Positions 7,635 through 15,463 of a stretch of 47,486 nt of DNA are shown in pieces. The position numbers were made by a program, and so were the translations under genes. The stretch's first letter is position 1, and each line of letters starts with the position of its first letter. Source of the DNA: CAZEQH01 sp964566875 (GTDB lineage Bacteria > Patescibacteriota > Minisyncoccia > Minisyncoccales > JANBVM01); contig CAZMJM010000002.1 in the NCBI GenBank assembly GCA_964566875.1, positions 1 through 47,486 on the forward strand. Direction: 5' to 3'. The notes under the pieces were generated by a model. The model had not been told where the DNA came from. It saw only the letters and a program-made list of their open reading frames with translations, and did not search any database.

Positions 7635-8249
7635 TTATTTTTTGAAGACGATGAATTTATATCCCAGGAAGTTCCAGGCAAATCCTGCTATGGCTGCCGC
7701 TATTCCTCCTACGCTGGCCCAGATTTTGGGGGTCAATCCGAACTGAGGGCCTAAAGCGTTGACTACCAGGGAGGCTACTCCTACGTTTATTCCCAGACCG
7801 ATAAAGGTAACGATAAAAAACTGGGCGAATTCCTTTTGTACGCCGCTCATTTCCTTCTGTTCGAAAGCCAGGAATTTATTGGCCCAGTACTTGGCAAAGG
7901 TTGCCACCAAAAAGGATATGCCCTTGGAAACGCTGAATATAAGCCCCTCCGCTTTCTGGAAGATAGTTATTAATAAATTGAGGACTCCCAAATCCAGAAG
8001 CGTAGCCAGAGCTCCTATCAGCAGGAATTTAGCCAACTGGAAGACGAAAGGAAATCTCTTTCCTATTAATTCGGCTATCCAGAGGCCGAGAACAGCCAAG
8101 ACCGGCAGAGCTAAAAATAAAATCCAGGTTAAGATCCCTATGCCAGTACCCATTACCTGATTGACGCCGGCGCTTTTGATGAGGCCTATCATAAACCAGG
8201 CCAGGACCAGTCCCGTTATGATGGCCAAAATGGTGTCTGTTTTTTTCAT
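7635..8249 (-). CDS. GtrA-like membrane protein (204 aa)
   Basis: Six hydrophobic segments are visible. The C-terminal four (from about residue 75) match the GtrA family: FLLIGALATLLDLGVLNLLI, then a segment with KYWANKFLAF, then two more ending in WNFLGYKFIVF. GtrA proteins are thought to flip or help transfer lipid-linked sugars used for cell-surface polysaccharides or teichoic acids. Two extra N-terminal helices (about 7-25 and 35-60) precede the domain. The gene is upstream of dnaX on the same strand, with a 66-base spacer containing the direct repeat ACACTAAT. No glycosyltransferase is adjacent. Confidence 0.78.
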   Translation of the reverse strand: MKKTDTILAIITGLVLAWFMIGLIKSAGVNQVMGTGIGILTWILFLALPVLAVLGLWIAELIGKRFPFVFQLAKFLLIGALATLLDLGVLNLLITIFQKAEGLIFSVSKGISFLVATFAKYWANKFLAFEQKEMSGVQKEFAQFFIVTFIGLGINVGVASLVVNALGPQFGLTPKIWASVGGIAAAIAGFAWNFLGYKFIVFKK

Positions 8250-8454
8250 ATTGAATCATTTTAACACGGACAATTAAGAAATCAACTTGACGGAGAGAGT
8301 CGTCTGTTGTAATTTGGAAAGCAGATTTATGAAAAACCTAAACGCCTTTCCATTAATGGTTTGCTGCTGTTGTCAGTGTAACTGTCTCGTAAACAGGGAG
8401 GGGGTTTGGTTTAATTAAATAAGAAAGTCGAAATAACCTTGAACTCGATACCGC

Positions 8455-8482
8455 CCCTTCCCAAGAAGGGTTTTTTATTTTT
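8455..8482 (+). terminator. terminator-like hairpin abutting the cysteine synthase start codon
   Basis: Stem CCCTTC (8455-8460)/GAAGGG (8465-8470) with loop CCAA is followed by TTTTTTATTTTT and then directly by the ATG at 8483. It looks like an intrinsic terminator or attenuator in the leader. The 3' arm also holds the only Shine-Dalgarno-like bases (AAGG), so the hairpin could mask ribosome binding instead. Confidence 0.6.
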
Positions 8483-9319
8483 ATGAATATTCTTAAAACC
8501 ATAGGTAATACCCCCTTAATAGAGGTGCAGGGCGTATTCGCAAAGCTGGAAACGGTTAATCCCTCGGGCTCCATCAAGGACCGGATGGCCAAATTCATGG
8601 TGGAAAGGGCTGAAAAAACAGGGAAATTAAAGCCCGGTTACCGCATAATCGAGGCCACCTCCGGTAACACGGGAGTGAGCTTTTCTCTCGTTTCGGCAGT
8701 TAAGGGATATAAGTTTACGGCCGTAGTACACGAGAGCACCAGTTCCGGGAAAAAAGATTTGATGAGGCTTTTGGGGGCTGAATTGGTGTTGGTACCTGAT
8801 GAATGGGGCTTTCCAGAGCTTATCGCCAAAACCGAAGAGTTGGCAAGGGAACGCCGTCGTAAGGTATGGCTGCCCAAACAGTTCGCCAACCCAGATAACG
8901 TAGAAGCGCACAGGCTAGGCATGGGACGGGAGATAGCGCGCCAAACTAAGAAGATAGATGCTCTCGTGGCCGGTATCGGTACGGGAGGGACACTGATGGG
9001 GGCTGCCAAGGCGCTGCGGGCCAAATTCCCGAAGATAAAGATTTTCGGCGTGGAACCTGCCGAATCCCACCACCAGATAGAAGGAATTTCCGACGGCATT
9101 GTGCCCGATATTCTGGAGGAAAGATTGATTGATGGGATGATTAAGGTTAAGAGCCGCGATGCATTGAGAACCGCAAGGAAACTGGCTGAAGAGCATGGTC
9201 TGCTGGTAGGTATTTCATCTGGGGCCAACTTCATGGCTGCCCGGCAGCTTAAAAGAAAGTACCAGAATGTGGTTACGGTTTTCCCGGATAGGGCCGAACG
9301 CTATCTGGAAAAGCTATAG
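8483..9319 (+). CDS. cysK: cysteine synthase, PLP-dependent CysK/CysM family (278 aa)
   Basis: The enzyme makes cysteine from an activated serine and sulfide (or thiosulfate in CysM types). It has the PLP lysine K32 in NPSGSIKDR, the substrate loop TSGNTG (59-64), QFANPDN (133-139), the phosphate-binding GIGTGGT (164-170) and GISSGAN (243-249). The C-terminal FPDRAERYL resembles the CysM form (DRGDRYL) more than the CysK form (SSGERYL). It is about 20-30 residues shorter than usual because it begins almost directly at the ILKTIGNTPL strand. A hairpin with T-run abuts the start. CysRS is encoded 1 kb away. Confidence 0.92.
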   Translation: MNILKTIGNTPLIEVQGVFAKLETVNPSGSIKDRMAKFMVERAEKTGKLKPGYRIIEATSGNTGVSFSLVSAVKGYKFTAVVHESTSSGKKDLMRLLGAELVLVPDEWGFPELIAKTEELARERRRKVWLPKQFANPDNVEAHRLGMGREIARQTKKIDALVAGIGTGGTLMGAAKALRAKFPKIKIFGVEPAESHHQIEGISDGIVPDILEERLIDGMIKVKSRDALRTARKLAEEHGLLVGISSGANFMAARQLKRKYQNVVTVFPDRAERYLEKL

Positions 9320-9320
9320 T

Positions 9321-9353
9321 TTTTTTAAAAAAAGAGAGCAGATTAACTGCTCT
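9321..9353 (-). terminator. terminator overlapping the 3' end of the TFIIB-like gene
   Basis: Stem AGAGCAG (9335-9341)/CTGCTCT (9347-9353) encloses the TAA stop codon in its loop and is followed on the minus strand by TCTTTTTTT. The last codons of the TFIIB-like gene form one arm. This compact arrangement suggests the gene is transcribed as its own unit. Confidence 0.75.
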
Positions 9354-10281
9354 TCATAGTAATTATTATCTCAGGGAAAAACTTGCATATTTCCTTGTGC
9401 CTGTTCCTTAAGGTCACTTCAGTGACGTGTACAATTTCTGCAACCTCTTTCTGCGTCTTGGAAATGCCTTCACTTTCTTTGCAGATGCCGTATATCAGGC
9501 CCGCCAATACTCCGCTTGGGTCTTTTCCTACAAACTTACCGCTCTGCATTATTTCTTTAAAGGCAGGGAAAATTTTTTTCTTGATATTCATGGGTAATTC
9601 GAGTGCGGTTGCATAGCGATATACAAAATCTTTCATATTTTCTCTGTCCTCCGCGTTAAAGAATGATTTTATCTCATCAGAAAGTACCAACTTTTGATAA
9701 TCTTGGAAAATCCTTTTTTGCGTAAAACCGACAAGTTCTGACAATTCTTTAATCGGATTTTTGCCTAAATTGTTCCTGTATACAAGACAAAAGACAGCAG
9801 TAGCTAAGCATTTCCAATCTTTCCAATGGATGTTGGTGTCGACAGCTTTTTTCATTGCTTTCTTCATCTCTTTTTTGATAGCCTGGGATAGCGTAAAATG
9901 AGGATAAGCTCTCCTGATTATTTCATTTATGCAAATCGCTGCCGTCATATTGTGCTTTTCTTCCGGTGGCCTGAACCATTTTTCCGTTCTCCTTAAATTC
10001 CTTGCTTTTAAAGCGGCGGCGGGGTCTAGTTTTCTGCCAGAATCGTCCCTGTTGTTCATCCTTATTCTGGTCCCTTTACCGCCGGAATATTTCTCAACCG
10101 GAACCCTGGGATATGTGGGGTTGTCTTCGGGATAAAAGTTAACGCCTCCCTCGTGGTCAAAGCAGCGTTCTTCCAGAACGAGGCCGCAGTCCAGGCAGAC
10201 AATTTCTCCGTTCTTCTCATCATAGGTTGTATTCTTATGGGCGCATTCTGGATATTGATAATTATGATTATTAATTATCAT
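9343..10281 (-). CDS. TFIIB/TFB-like transcription factor in a bacterial genome (312 aa)
   Basis: The architecture is that of archaeal TFB/eukaryotic TFIIB. There is an N-terminal zinc ribbon (residues 10-32, ending IVCLDCGLVLEER), a B-reader/linker with DDSGRKL followed by a basic helix ending RTEKW, and two cyclin-like repeats (about 95-185 and 190-290). The second repeat ends in the DNA-reading helix TQKEVAEIVHVTEVTLRNR, a close match to TFB. The ribbon is degenerate: the first Cys of C-x2-C is Tyr10, leaving C13, C29 and C32. I place the start at the ATG at 10281, since AGAGGTG lies 6 bases upstream; an in-frame GTG at 10290 would overlap that site. The gene is flanked by bacterial genes and has its own promoter and terminator. 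Function is unknown; bacterial RNA polymerase does not normally use TFIIB. Confidence 0.88.
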   Translation of the reverse strand: MIINNHNYQYPECAHKNTTYDEKNGEIVCLDCGLVLEERCFDHEGGVNFYPEDNPTYPRVPVEKYSGGKGTRIRMNNRDDSGRKLDPAAALKARNLRRTEKWFRPPEEKHNMTAAICINEIIRRAYPHFTLSQAIKKEMKKAMKKAVDTNIHWKDWKCLATAVFCLVYRNNLGKNPIKELSELVGFTQKRIFQDYQKLVLSDEIKSFFNAEDRENMKDFVYRYATALELPMNIKKKIFPAFKEIMQSGKFVGKDPSGVLAGLIYGICKESEGISKTQKEVAEIVHVTEVTLRNRHKEICKFFPEIIITMKSS

Positions 10282-10320
10282 ATCATTCACCTCTTTTTAA
10301 ACGAGCTTTTTATATTCAAA

Positions 10321-10348
10321 ATCTTAACAGAATTTCACCCTTTGTCAA
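10321..10348 (-). promoter_or_regulatory. sigma70-type promoter of the TFIIB-like gene
   Basis: On the minus strand TTGACA (10343-10348) is separated by 16 bases from TAAGAT (10321-10326). The ATG follows 39 bases after the -10 and is preceded by the strong ribosome-binding site AGAGGTG. These are ordinary bacterial signals, with no archaeal TATA/BRE needed to explain expression. Confidence 0.65.
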
Positions 10349-10377
10349 AATGGCTTTAAAGAATAAAATTTATTATA

Positions 10378-11790
10378 ATGAATAAATCCATGCTCAAACT
10401 GTACAACACCTTAGCCAGGAAAAAACAGGTTTTCAGGCCCATTAAACCTAAGAAGGTCAACATTTTTGTTTGCGGACCGACCGTCTATGATTTTTCTCAT
10501 ATTGGGCATGCAAGGACCTACATTTCTTTTGACGTAATCGCCAAATACCTGAGGGAAAAGGGGTACGAAGTCTTTTATTTGCAGAACATTACCGACATTG
10601 ACGACAAGATTATAAAAAGAGCGCGGGAAAAAAAGGTTTCCTGGAAGAGTTTGGCCAGGAAATTTGAGGAAGAATATCTCAAGGATATGAAAGTTCTTGG
10701 GGTAGACAGCGTTACCAGGTATGCCAGGGCCACCGATCACATCAAGGAAATCATTTCTCAGGTGGGGAGATTGGAGAAAAGAGGTTTTGGTTATAAGACC
10801 ACCAACGGTATTTATTACGACATAGCCCGTTTCAAAGAATATGGAAAACTCTCAGGGAGAACGGCGGTAATGGCAGAGGATTCCCTCTCGAGGATAGACG
10901 AGGGAGGGGAAAAAAGAAATGCCGGCGATTTTTGCCTGTGGAAATTCTCAAAGAAAAACGAGCCAAAGTGGAAGAGCCCCTGGGGAATGGGAAGGCCGGG
11001 TTGGCACATTGAGGATACGGCCATTACCGAAAAGTATTTCGGGGCCCAGTATGATGTTCACGGCGGTGCCCGAGACCTGATTTTCCCGCACCATGAAGCG
11101 GAAATCAGCCAGATGGAGGCCGTTTCCGGGAAATCTCCATTGGTAAGGTACTGGCTTCACACCGGATTCCTGGTCATCGAAGGCCAGAAGATGTCAAAGT
11201 CTTTGGGTAATTTCATTACCATAAGGAAGCTCTTGAAGAGGGTATCTCCCAGAACCCTGAGGCTTTTGGTGGTAAAGACTCATTACCGCTCCCCTATTGA
11301 TTTCAGCGAGAGATTACTCCTGCAGAGCAGAAAAGAAATTGAGAGGATGGATGAATTCCTGGGGAAAATAAAAAAGCTTGCTCAAGAAAAATCGGGGAAA
11401 AAGGTGAGAATGAAATTGATTAAAGATGCAGAGAAAGAATTTGACCGGGCCATGGAAGACGACCTCAATACTCCTTTGGCCGTCGCGGCAATTTTTAAAG
11501 TGATATCCGAAGGAAATAAGCTTCTGGATAAGGGCGGTCTGAATTCAATAGAATCTAAAAGGATTCTGGCCTTTTTTGAAAAAGTAGATAGAATCTTCAG
11601 CCTTGATTTGGCGAAGGTAAAAAAAATAAAAATCCCTCAAAAGATAAGGAATTTAATGTACCAGAGAGAAAGGTTAAGGCAGGATTCTCTATGGGATAAA
11701 GCTGACGACATCAGAAAAGAGATTGAAAGAGCAGGCTACCAGATTGAGGATACGTCAGAGGGCCCCAAAATCGTTAAGCGGACGAAATAA
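10378..11790 (+). CDS. cysS: cysteinyl-tRNA synthetase with Asp at a zinc-ligand position (470 aa)
   Basis: This class I synthetase charges tRNA-Cys. It has HIGH at 41-44, KMSKS at 271-275 and the N-terminal CGPTVYD. Known zinc ligands in CysRS are Cys-Cys-His-Glu. Here C32, H238 and E242 are conserved, but the second Cys is Asp213 (GWHIEDTAI instead of the usual GWHIECSAM). A TATAAT at 10374-10379 overlaps the first ATG (10378), so a transcript from it would begin near the second in-frame ATG (Met5, 10390), which I think is the likelier start; the mRNA would be nearly leaderless. It is divergent from the TFIIB-like gene. Confidence 0.95.
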   Translation: MNKSMLKLYNTLARKKQVFRPIKPKKVNIFVCGPTVYDFSHIGHARTYISFDVIAKYLREKGYEVFYLQNITDIDDKIIKRAREKKVSWKSLARKFEEEYLKDMKVLGVDSVTRYARATDHIKEIISQVGRLEKRGFGYKTTNGIYYDIARFKEYGKLSGRTAVMAEDSLSRIDEGGEKRNAGDFCLWKFSKKNEPKWKSPWGMGRPGWHIEDTAITEKYFGAQYDVHGGARDLIFPHHEAEISQMEAVSGKSPLVRYWLHTGFLVIEGQKMSKSLGNFITIRKLLKRVSPRTLRLLVVKTHYRSPIDFSERLLLQSRKEIERMDEFLGKIKKLAQEKSGKKVRMKLIKDAEKEFDRAMEDDLNTPLAVAAIFKVISEGNKLLDKGGLNSIESKRILAFFEKVDRIFSLDLAKVKKIKIPQKIRNLMYQRERLRQDSLWDKADDIRKEIERAGYQIEDTSEGPKIVKRTK

Positions 11791-11791
11791 A

Positions 11792-12919
11792 TCAAGCCTT
11801 ATTCTTCTTACAGGTTTCGTAAAAAGACAGTACTCTGTCTGCCACCTTTTTCCAGGAATATTCTTTTACTTCTTCTAAGCCCATTCGGGCTGTTTTATTT
11901 CTTAAAGACTTATTCTCAATAAGCAAGGATATATTTTTCGCAAGCTGGCGGAAGTTCTTGGGCTTGGCAAGGAATTTTCCGCAGGCTTTCTCCTTCAGTA
12001 GTTGGGCGTAGCCCTTGTTGGCAAAGGCTACTACCGGCGTTCCGCAGGCCATGGCTTCCAATAAGACCAGGCCGAAGCTTTCCCCGAAGATAGCTGGACT
12101 GATGAAGATATCGGCCGTTCGATAATAAGAAGCCACCTTTCCTTCTACCTGGCCTACGAAGACGACCTCCCGGAGATGATTTTTCTTTACGTATTCCCGG
12201 CATTCCTCTTCCAGGGGGCCGGAACCAACTATTATCAGACGGAGGTTGGAAAATTCTTTCTGTAGGATTTTTAGCGCCTTCAAAAGATATATCAATCCCT
12301 TTCTTTCTTCCATTCTTCCCACGAACAAAAGATTCGTCTTCCCGTCAAAGAATTTCTTTATTTTGGGTCCCTTGGTATTGAAACGTTCCAGATCGATTCC
12401 ATTGGGGATAACGGTCTTTGGCCCGTCATATTCCTTGAAAAATTCTAAAATAAGCGGCGCTACCCCTATCACTCCGTCTATCTTCCACTGGCATATTTTA
12501 TCCAGGGTATAGAGGAAGGTGGGAAAGTTTTGTATGAACTTACTGCCTTCCACGTTGGAATGGAAGGTAAGGATTTTAAGGGCGTTGTCGGCCGAAGGAC
12601 TGAGGAGAATCTGGAGGGCCGAGGGGAATCCGAAGTTGTGGAAATGCAGTACGTCAAACTTTTCTTTTTTTAATGCGTCTTCCAGCGCCAGAGGGTTGAA
12701 GTTAATGTTAAAGTCGGCCTGGCTGCCTCCGAAATTGATGGGAAACGAAGTGCCCAGCAAGATGACGTCTTTGCCGTAATTCTCCGACATCTTTCTCCTG
12801 GGAACTATTATTTTTGTCTCCACCCCCTTTTTCCTGAATTGCTGAAACAGGCCCAGGATGTGCCTTTTGACCCCCCCTGGGTTGGCAAAAGAGTGGAAAG
12901 AAACGAGGCCTATTTTCAT
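11792..12919 (-). CDS. glycosyltransferase family 4 protein (375 aa)
   Basis: This is a GT-B fold glycosyltransferase. The N-terminal donor-independent half begins with MKIGLVSFHSFANPGGVKRH, where PGGV..H is the acceptor loop typical of GT4. The C-terminal half has the linker VIPNGIDLERF, a strand LLFVGRMEERKGL and the nucleotide-sugar motif ESFGLVLLEAMACGTPVVA, containing the E-x7-E pair. Enzymes of this family transfer hexoses to lipids such as phosphatidylinositol or undecaprenyl-linked sugars at the cytoplasmic face. No membrane helices are seen. Donor and acceptor are unknown. It converges on cysS with one base between stop codons and is divergent from dnaB. Confidence 0.9.
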   Translation of the reverse strand: MKIGLVSFHSFANPGGVKRHILGLFQQFRKKGVETKIIVPRRKMSENYGKDVILLGTSFPINFGGSQADFNINFNPLALEDALKKEKFDVLHFHNFGFPSALQILLSPSADNALKILTFHSNVEGSKFIQNFPTFLYTLDKICQWKIDGVIGVAPLILEFFKEYDGPKTVIPNGIDLERFNTKGPKIKKFFDGKTNLLFVGRMEERKGLIYLLKALKILQKEFSNLRLIIVGSGPLEEECREYVKKNHLREVVFVGQVEGKVASYYRTADIFISPAIFGESFGLVLLEAMACGTPVVAFANKGYAQLLKEKACGKFLAKPKNFRQLAKNISLLIENKSLRNKTARMGLEEVKEYSWKKVADRVLSFYETCKKNKA

Positions 12920-12980
12920 ATTGTAACTAAAGAGATTCCAGTTTTTTGAACGCTTTCCATTCTATCAAAAACCTCTAATC

Positions 12981-13008
12981 TTGCCAATCATTTTTCCGTG
13001 TGATAAAT
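12981..13008 (+). promoter_or_regulatory. probable dnaB promoter
   Basis: TTGCCA at 12981-12986 is followed by an extended -10-like TGTGATAAAT (12999-13008), about 10 bases before the dnaB ATG. Initiation 6-7 bases after the -10 would leave a leader of only a few bases. The 10-mer GTGTGATAAA recurs upstream of the HD gene (5790-5799). Confidence 0.45.
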
Positions 13009-13018
13009 TGGATTTAGC

Positions 13019-14374
13019 ATGGCTAACGAAGTTTCAGAAAAGCTCCCTCCTCAATCCGTCAAGGCAGAACAGGGGCTGTTAGGATGTTTGATGCTTGATA
13101 AATCAGCCATAATTAAGGTGGCTGATTTTTTAGTACCGGAAGACTTCTACCGGAAGATACACCAGGAGATATATGAGTCTTGTATTGAATTATTTAAAAG
13201 GGGCGAACCCATAGACCTTCTGTCCGTTGCCAACCGATTGAAAGAGAAAAACCTTCTTGAGGAAGTGGGAGGCAACGGCTATCTGACCGAACTGATGAAC
13301 TCTGTACCTACTCCGCGCCACGTTCTGAATTATGGAAAGATAGTCCACAACAAGAGGATTTTGCGTGACATGATAGATGCTTCCCAGGAAATAGCCGAGC
13401 TCGGTTATAACGAGAAGGAAGACATAGATAAATTGCTGGACCAGGCCGAAAGGAGGATTTTCAGTATTGCTCAGAGGGGTCTTTCCCAGGAGTTCGTGCT
13501 GGTCAAGGATACTTTGGAAGAGGCATTTGAGAGAATAGATAAGCTCTCCAAGCACCAAACAGGATTGCGGGGCGTCCCTACTGGATTCAGCGAACTGGAC
13601 AACATGTTGGCGGGTTTTCAGAAGTCCGACCTGATAATATTGGCCGCCCGTCCCTCTTTAGGTAAGAGTGCGCTGGCGCTCAACTTTGCTTCAAACATAG
13701 CGGTTAACCACAAGATACCGGTGGGCATATTTTCTCTGGAAATGTCCAAGGACCAGATAGTGGATCGGCTGATAGCAAGTTATTCCGGTGTTGACCTGTG
13801 GAGGTTGAGGACGGGTCGCCTTTCCGGAGAAGGAAAAGAAGATGATTTCAGCAGAATACAGCATGCTCTGGGGATTCTCTCCGAAGCTCCGATTTACATT
13901 GATGACGCCTTTTCTTCAACCGTGCTTCAAATGAAAGCCATGTCCAGGAGGCTCCAGGCGGAAAGCGAATTGGGCCTTATCATCATAGACTATCTTCAGC
14001 TGATGGAACCCCTCAATCCGAATGCCAGCCCGGTGCAGCAGGTGTCGGAGAACTCCCGCGCCCTTAAGGGTCTGGCCCGAGAACTGAACATCCCGGTTCT
14101 GGTAATTTCCCAGCTCTCCCGGGCCGTAGAGCAGCGTTCTCCGCAGATACCGCGTCTCTCAGACCTGAGGCAGAGCGGCACCATTGAGCAGGACGCCGAC
14201 GTGGTTATGTTCATCTATCGGGAAGACCGCTACCGAAAAGAAACCGCCAAAAAGAATATAGCGGATATTATTGTTGCCAAACATCGCAACGGTCCGGTGG
14301 GAGGAGTGGAGGTTTATTTTGACGAGAGGAGGGTTTCTTTCCGCAATCTCGATAAGAACTTTGAGGACTATTAA
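13019..14374 (+). CDS. dnaB: replicative DNA helicase DnaB (451 aa)
   Basis: The hexameric 5'-3' helicase unwinds DNA at the replication fork. It has the N-terminal DnaB domain (about 8-110), a linker helix and a RecA-type ATPase domain (about 185-445) with Walker A ARPSLGKSA, Walker B LGLIIIDYLQLM, and the DnaB motif 4 region with QLSRAVEQR and LRQSGTIEQDAD. Length is normal (E. coli DnaB is 471). No intein is present. It starts with ATG at 13019 immediately after a candidate promoter and is followed after 3 bases by recR in the same transcript. Confidence 0.97.
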   Translation: MANEVSEKLPPQSVKAEQGLLGCLMLDKSAIIKVADFLVPEDFYRKIHQEIYESCIELFKRGEPIDLLSVANRLKEKNLLEEVGGNGYLTELMNSVPTPRHVLNYGKIVHNKRILRDMIDASQEIAELGYNEKEDIDKLLDQAERRIFSIAQRGLSQEFVLVKDTLEEAFERIDKLSKHQTGLRGVPTGFSELDNMLAGFQKSDLIILAARPSLGKSALALNFASNIAVNHKIPVGIFSLEMSKDQIVDRLIASYSGVDLWRLRTGRLSGEGKEDDFSRIQHALGILSEAPIYIDDAFSSTVLQMKAMSRRLQAESELGLIIIDYLQLMEPLNPNASPVQQVSENSRALKGLARELNIPVLVISQLSRAVEQRSPQIPRLSDLRQSGTIEQDADVVMFIYREDRYRKETAKKNIADIIVAKHRNGPVGGVEVYFDERRVSFRNLDKNFEDY

Positions 14375-14377
14375 GAC

Positions 14378-14983
14378 ATGAAGTATTCACCCGCCATCCA
14401 AAAACTGATAGGGGTTTTTGGCAGATTTCCGACGGTCGGTCCTAAAACGGCCGCTCGTTTTGCTTTTCATCTGCTGAGGTCGGGAAAGAAAGAGACAGAG
14501 GCGCTGGAATCTGCCCTTGAGGACCTGAAGAAAAAAGTTAAAATTTGCAGTCTTTGTTTCAAATCTTTTGAAGGGTCTTCTGCAGAAAAGTTATGTGAAA
14601 TCTGTTCTGATAAGAGCCGGAATCGTGGCCTGCTGTGTATTTTAGAAAACGAGATAGACCTGCAGGCTTTAGAGAACACCAGAAAATATCGGGGCCTTTA
14701 TTTCATTTTGGGAGGCCTTATCTCCAGCCTGAAGAGAGAAGATTTTCAAAGGATAAGAAATGAGGAATTGAAGACAAGAATCAAAAATCATCCTGAGGTG
14801 AAGGAAATAATCATCGCCACAGACTTTACCGCCGAGGGAAGGGCCACCGCTCTTTATCTGAAGAGAATGCTCTCAAGTCTCAAGGTCAAGGTTACCCAGC
14901 TGGGACAAGGGCTTCCGGTAGGAGGAGAGCTTGAGTATGCCGATGAAGAAACTCTTTCCAGCGCCCTGGAGAGCAGGAAATAG
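14378..14983 (+). CDS. recR: recombination mediator RecR (201 aa)
   Basis: RecR forms a DNA clamp that, with RecO and RecF, helps load RecA on SSB-coated gaps. The order is standard: helix-hairpin-helix (FPTVGPKTAARFAFHLL, about 17-33), four-Cys zinc module (C57, C60, C73, C76), and a Toprim domain from about 85 to 175 with LCILEN and ATDFTAEGRATALYL. The family normally has TNP.EGE in the last motif; here it is TDFTAEG. It lies 3 bases after dnaB, an operon of replication and repair functions, and is followed by a terminator. Confidence 0.95.
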   Translation: MKYSPAIQKLIGVFGRFPTVGPKTAARFAFHLLRSGKKETEALESALEDLKKKVKICSLCFKSFEGSSAEKLCEICSDKSRNRGLLCILENEIDLQALENTRKYRGLYFILGGLISSLKREDFQRIRNEELKTRIKNHPEVKEIIIATDFTAEGRATALYLKRMLSSLKVKVTQLGQGLPVGGELEYADEETLSSALESRK

Positions 14984-14996
14984 AAACACGTATAAG

Positions 14997-15120
14997 CGGA
15001 TCTACGCAGGTATTATCCGCAGAACTACGCGGAAACATAAACACCCCTTGATTACAAGGAGTGCTTTTTTATTCGCGTTTATCCGCTTCTACGAAGTTAA
15101 TCTGCGTGTATCAGCGCCCG
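14997..15120. repeat. intergenic ATCCGC-rich imperfect repeats
   Basis: The spacer after recR contains imperfect direct and inverted copies of a short motif: TATAAGCGGATCTACGCAGG, TATTATCCGCAGAACTACGC, TTTATCCGCTTCTACG and TAATCTGCGTGTATCAGCG. They flank the terminator at 15042-15070. They look like a small dispersed intergenic element rather than coding sequence. Confidence 0.4.
15042..15070 (+). terminator. terminator of the dnaB-recR operon
   Basis: The stem CACCCCTTG (15042-15050)/CAAGGAGTG (15055-15063) has a single mismatch and a 4-base loop. It is followed by CTTTTTT on the plus strand, about 60 bases after the recR stop. Confidence 0.75.
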
Positions 15121-15131
15121 TCAATCCTCTT

Positions 15132-15446
15132 CTACACACCCTTTATCTCTTCAATCTGAACTTCTGTAAATTGCTGCCGATGGCCTTTCTTGACTTTATA
15201 TCTTTTACTGGCTCGATACTTGAAGACGATAACTTTCTTAGCTTTCCCCTGGCGGATTACCTTTCCGGTTACCTTAACGCCTTTGACCTGCGGTTTGCCG
15301 ATTTCCAGCTTCTTTCCTTTTTCTAAGAGCAGAACCTGGTCGAAGGCCACCTTGTCCCCCTCTTTCTTGTCTAATTTTTCCACCTTTAACCTGTCTCCTT
15401 CTTTGACAAGGTATTGTTTTCCTCCTGTTTTGATTACGGCTAACAT
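15132..15446 (-). CDS. rplU: 50S ribosomal protein bL21 (104 aa)
   Basis: This is a complete bL21: the start LAVIKTGGKQYLVKEGD, the middle KVAFDQVLLL and the C-terminal signature KYRASKRYKVKKGHRQQFTEV, which contacts 23S rRNA. Length is typical (103 in E. coli). In many bacteria rplU is followed by rpmA (bL27); here no bL27 frame follows, since 15131 down to the recR stop is non-coding. It shares direction with the upstream rmuC gene but is separated from it. Confidence 0.97.
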   Translation of the reverse strand: MLAVIKTGGKQYLVKEGDRLKVEKLDKKEGDKVAFDQVLLLEKGKKLEIGKPQVKGVKVTGKVIRQGKAKKVIVFKYRASKRYKVKKGHRQQFTEVQIEEIKGV

Positions 15447-15463
15447 ATGATATTGGCTTTATA

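Noticed and set aside
8283..8482. A T-box riboswitch in the cysteine synthase leader
   Set aside because: There is an ACCGC and a terminator before a Cys-pathway gene, and a TGT in a plausible place, but the antiterminator bulge TGGN that pairs with the tRNA 3' end is not visible (CGATACCGC instead). Not enough to call it.
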